64,000 nucleotides of DNA, taken from contig JAFZWX010000143.1 in NCBI GenBank assembly GCA_017617145.1, forward strand, positions 28,180 through 92,179. The letters run 5' to 3'. A program made the position numbers and the translations under genes. Under the pieces are notes generated by a model that ran no database searches, was not told where the DNA came from, and worked only from the letters and a program-made list of their open reading frames with translations. Positions 36,163 through 45,000 of the stretch are shown piece after piece. Position 1 is the stretch's first letter; every line of letters begins with the position of its first letter. This DNA is from Treponema sp. GTDB lineage: Bacteria > Spirochaetota > Spirochaetia > Treponematales > Treponemataceae.

Positions 36163-37173
36163 TTATAGATTTGGATTTTTAAGATATTTATCAGTATCTG
36201 GACAATAGATATCTATAATCGGCATTTGATATCCGGCTTTAGACTTCCAGAATTCAATAACTTCTTCTTCGGTCTTTGCCCATATAGAATCACACTCTCC
36301 ATTACCCCATCTGTAAATATACTCATGTCCTTTGTCATTATTTTCTGATTCGCTTTTCTTATCCATAATGTTCAAACCCTTTCCGTTATTATACAATACA
36401 TATCTCAATGAATCCAACACATCCCTGTTGATGCTTTGTAATAATTTTTCATAATAATCCATTTGTTCAGGACATTCATATACAAAACTATGTAAAGAAT
36501 GATTCCATGTTGTATCAGTTGCTTTTTGTAAAAACTCTGACTTTTCGGGATTGCAATGAAAACTTATTTGAACTCTTGTATAAGGATTTTCAACATATAA
36601 AGTTCTTTCAACATCATCAAAGGATAACAAATTATTTTCTTCTGATATACAAAAATCAACAAGTCTGTTAATGAAAGCAGTTTTAACACCTGTATATATT
36701 TTCTTATTCCGATTCAGTTCTTCTTCTGTCAGCCTTCTTTTACCTTTGAAAGCACAAGCATTAACTAATCCCATAAGTCGTACAGCATCAGATATTTTTT
36801 CCTCAGAGGCATGATAAAAATCAAATTTTTTCAAATAATCAAGTTTCTGATTAAAATTTTTAGTTATAATCTGATAATCTTTCTGATTTATTGTTTGACT
36901 TCTAGGATCTTGTAGTAAAACTATAGGAATCTTTACTGTTTCATAGTGCCCGTTTTGGTAAACGACACAGTCGGTTTTTTCGTTAAAATCAAGCCAGTCA
37001 TGAATTATTGAAAACCTGTCTGGAACATAAGCCCATTCTGTTTCTGACACTTTTACATGTTCGCCATTATGCCAGAAACGATGCTCTCCAATTTCAGCAG
37101 GTTTTCCACCATCCTTGACAATTGGATTTGTCATAACCCAAAGTAATTGTTTTAAAGTTCTTGGTTTTTCCAT
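36163..37173 (-). CDS. Unknown protein in the restriction-modification locus
   Basis: A 336-aa protein with no signal peptide or membrane helix. Visible content: a central LMGLVNACAFKGKRRLTEEELNR helix, a FHCNPEKSEF segment and a C-terminal region rich in Trp, Tyr and Asp (YRWGNGECDSIWAKTEEEVIEFWKS). I do not recognise the family. It lies 168 bp downstream of the cytosine methylase in the same direction, with AAGGAGGT before the start. It may be an accessory, regulatory or nuclease-like part of the locus; this is inference from position only. Confidence 0.65.
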   Translation of the reverse strand: MEKPRTLKQLLWVMTNPIVKDGGKPAEIGEHRFWHNGEHVKVSETEWAYVPDRFSIIHDWLDFNEKTDCVVYQNGHYETVKIPIVLLQDPRSQTINQKDYQIITKNFNQKLDYLKKFDFYHASEEKISDAVRLMGLVNACAFKGKRRLTEEELNRNKKIYTGVKTAFINRLVDFCISEENNLLSFDDVERTLYVENPYTRVQISFHCNPEKSEFLQKATDTTWNHSLHSFVYECPEQMDYYEKLLQSINRDVLDSLRYVLYNNGKGLNIMDKKSESENNDKGHEYIYRWGNGECDSIWAKTEEEVIEFWKSKAGYQMPIIDIYCPDTDKYLKNPNL

Positions 37174-37197
37174 TTTGAAACCTCCTTATATGGAAAA

Positions 37198-37315
37198 GTG
37201 AAATATAAAAAAAAATAATTCACCTCCCAAACGGAGATCTCACTAAATAAAATAATTCCTGAACCTCTTATGAAACAATACTATTTCTCGTTCAGCTCCC
37301 ACCTTTATATTTCAC
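37198..37315. repeat. Widely spaced inverted repeat in the R-M locus spacer
   Basis: GTGAAATATAAA at 37198-37209 and TTTATATTTCAC at 37304-37315, separated by 94 nt. The spacer also holds ATCTCC-GTTT-GGGAGGT followed by a T-rich stretch on the minus strand (a possible terminator of the methylase) and CTGAAC/GTTCAG. It may be a structured RNA or regulatory region. Confidence 0.45.
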
Positions 37316-37341
37316 ATACAAGATTATTTAATATATAGTTA

Positions 37342-38574
37342 TTAATTCAATGTATATATATCATTCATCAACTTAATAAGACTACATCCCATTGCATTTG
37401 CAAGATTTACAGGCACAGCATTACCAATTTGTTTATACTGACTAGTAAGATTTCCAGAAAAAATCCAATTATCTGGAAAAGTTTGAATTCTGGCATATTC
37501 TCTGATAGTCAAAGGTCTAGTTTCAAGAGGATGACATCGTTCGGTTTGTTTTTGCGCTGGAGCACAAGTTAATGTTAATGAAGGTTCATCCATAGAAAGT
37601 CTTCTTGCCATACCTGTCTTACCACCACCAAGAAAATAACTTCCCTTCATAAATTCACGTTGTATATCATCTGGAAGATCTTTCCAATTTCCACCTTGAG
37701 GAACTAATGAAAGAATTTCTTTTTTTCTTTGTGGGTACTTCTGTCCTTCACTTTTAGGAACATCAGAGTCAAAAAGCTCTCCTTTGTAAAAAGCATCTCT
37801 AAGAGTCATTACTCTGTAATAAGGACTAGGCCAACAAAACGAAACTTTATCCGCCAAATCTTTTCTTATTCCTACCAAAAAAATTCTTTCGCGTTTTTGT
37901 GGAACTTTATACATTACAGCTTTTAATATGCGTGGAGGTACTAAATAATAACCTAATTCATCTATAACTTTTGAAATTGTTTCAAAAGTTCTACCATCAT
38001 CATGAGAACAGAGTCCTTTAACATTTTCACCAAGAAAAACTTTAGGCTGTATTTCTTTTACTGCTCTTGCCAATTCAAAAAACAAAGTTCCACGGGCATC
38101 CTCAAAACCTCGTTGATTGCCGGCATAAGAAAATGCCTGACATGGGAATCCCCCTGAAACAAAATCAACTATACCTTTATATTTTGAAAAATCAACATTA
38201 TGAACATCTGATTCAATTATTTCAGCATTTTTAAAATTTCTTCTAAGTGTTTCGCATGCATCCTTATCAAACTCATTTAATGCAATATGATTAAAACCTG
38301 CATTCTCCAATCCCAAGGCTAAACCACCAGCACCGGCAAAGAGTTCAATACTTTTATAATCATGAAGGGGTTTTATGGCATGTTCCTTATCCCAATTAGA
38401 ATGAGCCATCGACTTTGTGTCAGGAAAATCCAAAGTTTCAAAATTAAAATACTGATAATTCTTATCAAATGAAATAGGTTTTATTCTTCCACATGCAACC
38501 CATGAATGAACAGTTGCATTCGAGACTCCGAGGACACTTGCTAAATTTACAGAACTAATAACAGCATTCATCAT
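37342..38574 (-). CDS. DNA cytosine-5 methyltransferase, Eco47II/Sau96I-like
   Basis: A 410-aa methylase. An N-terminal helix-turn-helix (VNLASVLGVSNATVHSWVAC) precedes the catalytic part, which carries motif I ELFAGAGGLALGLE, IV GGFPCQAFS with the catalytic Cys, VI ENVKGL, VIII QKRERIFLVGIR, and IX-X RIQTFPDNW and QIGNAVPVNLA. It transfers a methyl group to cytosine in the target of the neighbouring nuclease. Its start overlaps the nuclease stop by 4 nt. The extra HTH may let it regulate its own operon. Confidence 0.9.
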   Translation of the reverse strand: MMNAVISSVNLASVLGVSNATVHSWVACGRIKPISFDKNYQYFNFETLDFPDTKSMAHSNWDKEHAIKPLHDYKSIELFAGAGGLALGLENAGFNHIALNEFDKDACETLRRNFKNAEIIESDVHNVDFSKYKGIVDFVSGGFPCQAFSYAGNQRGFEDARGTLFFELARAVKEIQPKVFLGENVKGLCSHDDGRTFETISKVIDELGYYLVPPRILKAVMYKVPQKRERIFLVGIRKDLADKVSFCWPSPYYRVMTLRDAFYKGELFDSDVPKSEGQKYPQRKKEILSLVPQGGNWKDLPDDIQREFMKGSYFLGGGKTGMARRLSMDEPSLTLTCAPAQKQTERCHPLETRPLTIREYARIQTFPDNWIFSGNLTSQYKQIGNAVPVNLANAMGCSLIKLMNDIYTLN

Positions 38575-39320
38575 AGTTCATCAAATCCTTCATATGTTCT
38601 GAAAGCCAATAGGTACAAGCCTTTTAATGTATCTGGTGAAATCTCATTAAGTTCATCAAAAACTGTGTTAGTATTCTTTTCTAGAGCAGCTTCCCTTATT
38701 ACATCATCAATAATATCTGGCAATCTTTGACACAATCGGAAGAAGGCATTCTTTTGTCCAAATACAAAATCATAAAACTTATCCATAGAAATTCTACGAA
38801 TTCTTTCATGCGAATAATTATGACCATCAACTCTATTTGACCAAACTATATCTTGAGAATGCTTAGCTATTACTTCTACAAGATAACAAGTTGCTTTATC
38901 ATCTCTTAATATTTTATTCTGCATACGAATATATGTTTTTTGAGAAGAAGATGAATTCATAGTATTATGTTTATTCTTTACTTCACAGAAAATATGTCTT
39001 TCATGATTCGTTACATCAAAACTATCATCTTCTCCATTATGAGGAACAGCCCATCCATTTTTAGCATATTTAAAAATATTCTGATGAAAATAGCCTATAT
39101 TATTTGAATTTGTTTTATCTATCTGTCGAATACATTCATTTTCAATAGTCTGCTTTAGTGTTTGATTATAAATTTTAGAATCAAAAGTAAGTTTAATAGG
39201 ATCTATTATGTTTGAATTGAATGAATTCAAATCAATATGATAACGATATTTTGAAACTGTTTCTTTTACATGTTTGAAAATGTCTTCATCAGATATAAAA
39301 CCTAAATTATATTCTCTCAT
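38571..39320 (-). CDS. Eco47II-family restriction endonuclease
   Basis: A 249-aa protein resembling Eco47II/Sau96I-type enzymes, which cut GGNCC. Visible are an AVPHNGEDDSFDVTNHERHIFCEVKNKHNTMNS core with Asp and a Glu-x-Lys pair (EVK), the usual PD-(D/E)xK-type active site, and a following Ser-rich region. It lies directly upstream of and overlaps the methylase gene by 4 nt, an order seen in R-M pairs. A TATAAT 7 nt before the ATG predicts a leaderless mRNA, giving a weak, tunable start. Confidence 0.8.
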   Translation of the reverse strand: MREYNLGFISDEDIFKHVKETVSKYRYHIDLNSFNSNIIDPIKLTFDSKIYNQTLKQTIENECIRQIDKTNSNNIGYFHQNIFKYAKNGWAVPHNGEDDSFDVTNHERHIFCEVKNKHNTMNSSSSQKTYIRMQNKILRDDKATCYLVEVIAKHSQDIVWSNRVDGHNYSHERIRRISMDKFYDFVFGQKNAFFRLCQRLPDIIDDVIREAALEKNTNTVFDELNEISPDTLKGLYLLAFRTYEGFDEL

Positions 39321-39327
39321 AAATTTA

Positions 39328-39356
39328 ATTATATTCCAAACTTTTTCTTTTTTCTA
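39328..39356 (-). promoter_or_regulatory. Promoter of the restriction-modification operon, predicted leaderless
   Basis: TAGAAA, 17 nt, TATAAT (39328-39333), 7 nt, ATG at 39320. No Shine-Dalgarno. Confidence 0.55.
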
Positions 39357-39410
39357 TATTTAATTATCCATTATTTAAGAGAATTTTGTTTTTTATTATT
39401 TAAAACTAGT

Positions 39411-40142
39411 TTACAAAGGAAACATCACCTCAGTCGCAAAAATCCCCGGTTCATTCTTTCTATTCACAAACCCGTCATACTTCTCTGCAATCTTGTCTAT
39501 GCGACGCAGCCCAAACCCATGTTCCCCAAGCTTTGAAGTAATAAGTTCATTAAGCCGTCGCCGATGTTTTGCATTTGTAGAATTTGAAACAGAAATATAA
39601 AGCTGTTCCTTAAAAAGCCCTATGTAAATGCGGATAAACTTTTGCGGGCGCGTCGGATCTTCGCTGCGCTTTATTTTTTCACACGCTTCAATCGCGTTGT
39701 CAAGAAGGTTTCCCACAATTGCACAAAGATGAACATCACTTATTTTAAGTTCAGCCGGCACCTTGGCGGTACAGTTTACTTCTATATTATTTTTTCGGGC
39801 AATAGAAACCTTACTGCTTAAAATTGCATCAAGGCCAACATTTCCCGTGCGGATTGCAATATCTATGCTGTCTAAGTCCTGTTCGAGTGTAGCAAGGTAG
39901 GCATCCAGTTCTTCAAACTTCTGCATGGCAATCATAGCTTTAATTGACTGAATATGATTGTGGTAGTCGTGCCGCCAGGCCCGCATAGTCTGGTAAATAT
40001 TCTGAACTTCGTCTCGCTGCTTTTTAAGAACACTGTCCTGAAAATCTGACAACCGCTTGTCATATTTTGATTTAAGAATGAGAATAGTTAGCATGACAGA
40101 CAGGATGATACATCCCACACAAATCAGAATCTGCAGAAACAT
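39411..40142 (-). CDS. GHKL (Agr-type) sensor histidine kinase
   Basis: A 243-aa protein with a single N-terminal membrane helix (IILSVMLTILILKS) and no large sensor domain. The phosphoacceptor region is RHDYHNHIQ (His), typical of the AgrC/LytTR-associated class, and the ATPase has N-box GNLLDNAIEAC, then HGFGLRRIDK. It overlaps the response regulator gene by 19 nt. It probably senses membrane state or a peptide through its membrane segment. Output goes to the LytTR regulator. Confidence 0.88.
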   Translation of the reverse strand: MFLQILICVGCIILSVMLTILILKSKYDKRLSDFQDSVLKKQRDEVQNIYQTMRAWRHDYHNHIQSIKAMIAMQKFEELDAYLATLEQDLDSIDIAIRTGNVGLDAILSSKVSIARKNNIEVNCTAKVPAELKISDVHLCAIVGNLLDNAIEACEKIKRSEDPTRPQKFIRIYIGLFKEQLYISVSNSTNAKHRRRLNELITSKLGEHGFGLRRIDKIAEKYDGFVNRKNEPGIFATEVMFPL

Positions 40143-40837
40143 TTTATAAACGCCTCGTTCAAATCCTTGTACATACCGCGGGCAACCGGCAGCGACTCCC
40201 CGTCGTCAAGAATGCAATCAGTACGCGTGATTTTAGAAACATGCTTTAAGTTTACAAGCAGCCCCCGCCTCAAGCAGAAAAAGTTTTTTTCTTCAAAGCT
40301 AGAGCTCGCCTGTGCAAAAGAAGATTTCCATTCGCGTTCAAAATCCGCACCTTTCATGTAAACATAATGTCCGCGTGCTTCTATATAAATTATTTTTTCA
40401 AAAGGAATGCGTTCAAGGTCAGAGCCCTGTCCCAACACAAAAAAATCCTCTGCCTTAATCTGGCGCTCCGCATAAATAGAATCCAAAAGTCCGTTCAAAA
40501 CATCAGCTTTAACAGGTTTTAAAATATAACGAACAGCTCCAACTTCATAACCTTCAATAGCATAATCTTTAACACCAGTCACAAAAATCAGTGCCGAATC
40601 ACAACCGCGGGCCCGCAATTTTTTTGCAAGCTCCATGCCGCTCAAGCCCTTCATCTGAATATCAAAAATCAAAACATCATAAGGCGCCTTGTCTTCACTT
40701 TCAAAAAGAAACTGCTCCGCCGAAACATATTCATCAAGTTCCAGCGCACACCCCCGCGCCCCGCCCCACTCTTTCACCAGCGAGCTTTCATATTCGAGTA
40801 TAACTTTTTCATCTTCACAAATTGCAATCCGGAACAT
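40124..40837 (-). CDS. LytTR-family response regulator
   Basis: A 237-aa protein. The receiver domain has acidic pocket CEDE, phospho-acceptor Asp in DVLIFDIQMKG, and the conserved Lys in LKPVKA. The C-terminal domain is LytTR (IIYIEARGHYVYMKG, FFCLRRGLLVNLKHVSKI). It pairs with the downstream-overlapping kinase. LytTR regulators often control surface, competence or bacteriocin genes. Its targets are not visible. Confidence 0.9.
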   Translation of the reverse strand: MFRIAICEDEKVILEYESSLVKEWGGARGCALELDEYVSAEQFLFESEDKAPYDVLIFDIQMKGLSGMELAKKLRARGCDSALIFVTGVKDYAIEGYEVGAVRYILKPVKADVLNGLLDSIYAERQIKAEDFFVLGQGSDLERIPFEKIIYIEARGHYVYMKGADFEREWKSSFAQASSSFEEKNFFCLRRGLLVNLKHVSKITRTDCILDDGESLPVARGMYKDLNEAFIKCFCRF

Positions 40838-40966
40838 TTTAGTATATGCAATAATTTTAATGGTTATTTTTTGTTAATTCTATAGTTTCTGAAATATCTT
40901 TTATAAGTAATCATACATTGAAAAAATCCCCTTTTTGCGATATTTTATAATTATTTGGAGGCATTT

Positions 40967-41998
40967 ATGGCATTTGTAGATGATTTATTAAACAAGGCAA
41001 AAGCTGCAGGCAAAACAATTGTTCTTTGCGAAGGTGAAGACAAGCGTGTTGTTGAAGCAGCTTCAAAAATAGTAAAAGACGGAATCGCCAAAATCATTTT
41101 GATTGGTTCTGACGACGATATTAAAGCAAGCGGAAGCAATGCAGATCTTAGCGGAGTTACAATTGTAGACCCTGCAAAAGACGCAAACGCAGACAAATAT
41201 GCAGAGCTTCTTTTTAAGGCCCGCGAAGGAAAAATCAACAAAAAAACAGGAGAGCCTGAATACGCAGATGTTGCAGCAGCAAAAGCCGCAATTCTTAAGG
41301 ACCACACAATGTACGGTGCGCTCATCCTTAAGGCTGGCGACGCAGACGGATTTGTTTCTGGTGCATGCCACTCTACAGCAAACACTTTGCGCCCTGGACT
41401 TCAGGTAATCAAGACTGCTCCTGGCTTTAAGACAGTTTCAAGCTGCTTTATTATGGTTGCCCCAGAAGGCGGAAACCAGTATGTACCGGAAGGTGTTGCA
41501 GTATTTGGAGACTGTGCAATTAATATTGAACCAAGCGCAGAAGAGCTTTGCGACATTGCTTTGGCTTCTGCAGATACAGCTAAAAAGATTGCAGGAATTG
41601 AACCACGCGTTGCAATGCTTTCGTTCTCTACAAAAGGCAGCGGAAACGACGCAAAATTCTACGATACAGTTACAAAAGTGCAGAAGGCTACAGAACTTGC
41701 AAAAGCAGCAGCTCCAGACCTGGCATTGGACGGAGAATTCCAGTTTGATGCAGCCGTTGCTCCGGAAGTTGGAGAACTCAAGGCTCCAGGCAGCAAGGTA
41801 GCAGGCCACGCAAACACATTTATTTTCCCTAACATCAACGCCGGAAACATTGGTTACAAAATCTGCCAGCGCATGGGTGGCTGGATGGCCATTGGCCCGG
41901 TATGTCAGGGCTTTGCCAAACCATTAAACGACCTTAGCCGCGGATGTAATGTGGATGATATCATAGCTACAGTAGCCGTTACTGCTTTACAGGCATAA
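40967..41998 (+). CDS. pta: Phosphate acetyltransferase
   Basis: A 343-aa enzyme that interconverts acetyl-CoA and acetyl-phosphate, part of the acetate-forming energy pathway. The class-I short form is seen: VLCEGEDKRVVEAASK at the N-terminus, ADGFVSGACHSTANTLRPGLQ with the active-site region, SFSTKGS, DGEFQFDAAV and GYKICQRMGGWMAIGPV. The start at 40967 is preferred because GGAGG lies 6 nt upstream of it. An ack gene is not in this window. A strong terminator follows. Confidence 0.94.
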   Translation: MAFVDDLLNKAKAAGKTIVLCEGEDKRVVEAASKIVKDGIAKIILIGSDDDIKASGSNADLSGVTIVDPAKDANADKYAELLFKAREGKINKKTGEPEYADVAAAKAAILKDHTMYGALILKAGDADGFVSGACHSTANTLRPGLQVIKTAPGFKTVSSCFIMVAPEGGNQYVPEGVAVFGDCAINIEPSAEELCDIALASADTAKKIAGIEPRVAMLSFSTKGSGNDAKFYDTVTKVQKATELAKAAAPDLALDGEFQFDAAVAPEVGELKAPGSKVAGHANTFIFPNINAGNIGYKICQRMGGWMAIGPVCQGFAKPLNDLSRGCNVDDIIATVAVTALQA

Positions 41999-42024
41999 GG
42001 AACAACATATCATTTATAAAAAGA

Positions 42025-42065
42025 AAAGAGCTTGTCTGAAAATTCCAGACAAGCTCTTTCATTTT
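42025..42065 (+). terminator. Intrinsic terminator after pta
   Basis: AAAGAGCTTGTCTG pairs perfectly with CAGACAAGCTCTTT (14-bp stem, 7-nt loop), followed by CATTTTT. It can also act for the convergent lipoprotein gene. Confidence 0.85.
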
Positions 42066-42083
42066 TATGACTTAGATTAGAAC

Positions 42084-45000
42084 TTATTGTTCTGCATCAA
42101 TTTCAGTAATCTTTATATCTGCTGCATCTTCGTCATCGAATTCGAACAATCTAATCTTTACATTTGAAAGCGTTGGTTCGTCACAGTAAGTGAGAGAATT
42201 CTTCCACAATTTTGCATCATAATCATAAGACATAACAGTTTTATACGGTTTAATCTTTGTTACAAATTTGAAGTTTTGATTAGCTTGCAAATTAAACAAA
42301 GCAGATTCATCTCTAAGAACAGTATAATTTGTATCATAGTCAACATCGCCTTCTTTGTCCCAACCATCAATACTTAATTCAATACCATTCAAATTTGCAT
42401 TAGAGTAACCTTCAACAACAAGAACATACCACTTGTCTTTATCAATATTACCACTAGGATGTTCAGCAAATTCATCGCTACTTATTCTTGTGTCATAGGT
42501 AAAGAACCACTGCCTGTCTGTTTCACTTGTATGATGCACTCCTTGCTCATCATCCCAACCATTGTCTTTATAACCGCCTTCCATCATCTTATAATTCCAT
42601 TTTGCCTTATAAGTTGTTCCATCAGCCTTCAAGCAATCCCAGCCTACTCTCTTATCAAAGTCACGTTCTTCAACGCAGCCCTGGTAGTTGGCTATATCTG
42701 TAATATACCATCCTTCAAATTCTCTTTCGAAATATTCGTGCATGTCACCAAAATCAGTTGGCAGTTCATACCATCCGTCTTTGTAAACTTGGGTTGTTTC
42801 TTTCTTATAACCGTAGTCATAAGTAACGCTGACTTTTTCAGACAAAATATCATACCAGATGTTGTAATCAGACAGAATAAGACCAATACCATTATTATGT
42901 ATCTTTTGAGTTCCAGTATCGTAAACAAAACGAATGGCAAGGTCTTCGTAATTATGCTCACTTGTCCATGGAACATCAAAATCAAATACAAGTCGTGCTC
43001 GATTTCCTTTCTCAAGTATATTTTCACAATAAGCATCCATGCTTATCCATGAACTGTTTTCTTCGTTCCACTTCTTGTCATAAAGCTGGGCAATAATACC
43101 ATATTGACTAGGAGGAATATTTGCAGTTGGTTCACCTTCTAATGTTATAGAAATGTGATCACCGTACTTGAGATTTGGCTTGTTTCCACAATTCCATACA
43201 TTACCCCATTCATCAGCAACGTTCTCTCTGTCCTTCCAGTAATCAATAGAATTAAGAGTAAGGTCGGTTCCATAATTGTATGAAGTATTGTGAGTTTCAT
43301 GGTTTTCGTAATGACCTTCGGTAAACACTAATGACCATTTTGGACGTAACTCAACACTTCCGTCTGAATATTTCCATTTATCAACATCATGCCACTCCCA
43401 GTCACCTTCGCCATTATTAAGAGTTTCATTCCATGTATACCTACCCCAGCCATCGAGCTTTCTTGAGAAGCCTGGACGTTCAACACTTGTTAGCAAGGTA
43501 ATTGCACCATTTGAATCAGCATCATCTTCAGTATAATATCCGTAGCGTCTTGCCTCCATGTTATCTGCTACAAAAGCACCATCTTTTCTAAACTGATCAT
43601 CCTCATCCAGCTTATAGTAAATTTCAATAGCAGGCTTTATTTCGAGTTTCCAGTCTGATAAAATAAGATTTTCGTTACAATCTGAATCCCAGTATTCAAT
43701 ATAGAAATTCATATCTTCTGGTTCTACAGTATAACCACCTTCTCCCGCGTTTACCCAGTCACGAAGCGGCATTTTAATTGTAACTTCTTGTCCGGCAGTA
43801 AGATCATTTATTGTCCAATGGCCAGAATCACCCTGGAATACATCGCTAGGAGAACAAATACAAACCTCATCACCATTATTTCTATGTCTAGAAGGAATAT
43901 GAATATTTGCACTCATAGAACCATGGAAATCAATGTTTGGAGTTCCGGTTAATTCTGCCACATAAACAATCATCTTGTTATCTTGTGCATTTTCTGGAAC
44001 CTCTGGAAGTGCAATTTGTGTATCAAATGCATTCTGATAATCTTTAATATTGAAGTAGGCATGATGATTGTGATTGTATTCATCATGTTCAAACTTCATA
44101 TTCCATTTTGCATAGAAAGTTTTTGGATCATTATCATTTGCTGCAACTTCTTTTATTGGACTTCCTGTACAATCAGGATTGTCATACCAGTCGGCAAGCA
44201 GCATGTCCCATCGATCCAGTTCTGTTGGCAAAACCTTTTTTTCATTTTTTACAAATACACCATAAGAAACATCCTCAGCTGCACCCGATAGAACATACTT
44301 ATACATTAGCGGATTTGAGTCAAAAGTTATTTGAGGATTGCTTATCTTAAACTCTGGTTCATAATCGTTTTTATCGTATTCAATTTGAATAAAGAGATCT
44401 TCCGGTTTAATAGGAACAGTAACCTTTGGATCATTGTTGTATTCATCATGCCATGGGTGTTGAACCTTTAATCCAAAACACATTGTAAAATCTTGACCTG
44501 CTTTGATGCTCTGATTAATTACTGTTTTACCTCTGAGAGACGGCCAGTCAACGTTATCATATGTATCCCAAAGAGCATTATTCCAAATCTGGAAGCGGAT
44601 TGGACCAGAGAAATCACTTTCGGCATGACCGCTTAATGTTATTGCAACAAAATCATCTTGTTTTAAGGTTTCATTAAAGTCTGGCTTTAACTCCTTCATA
44701 TCAAGCTGCATTTTGTTAATATTCTGGTTATCCAAATCAGAGAAAATTAAGCCCCATTTTGCATAAAGAACGCGGTCTGTTGTGTTGTTTTCCTTTGAAA
44801 TAGATGAAATTGGATTTCCTGTAAAATCAGTTTTTTCATACAAACCGTCGCAATACCAGCCGCCTGAACGAGTCGGATTCATTAAAGTTACGTTTGTATT
44901 TGCAGGATAGAAGTATTCTTCTACGTCTGTGTAATCGCCGGCAGCATTTTTAGCATTAATATCTTTTACAACTGTAATTTTGTTCATTTTTACAATTGTA

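Noticed and set aside
35999..36208. Small plus-strand ORF in the GC-rich block
   Set aside because: It runs through hairpins and a gene end, has no ribosome site and no coding character.
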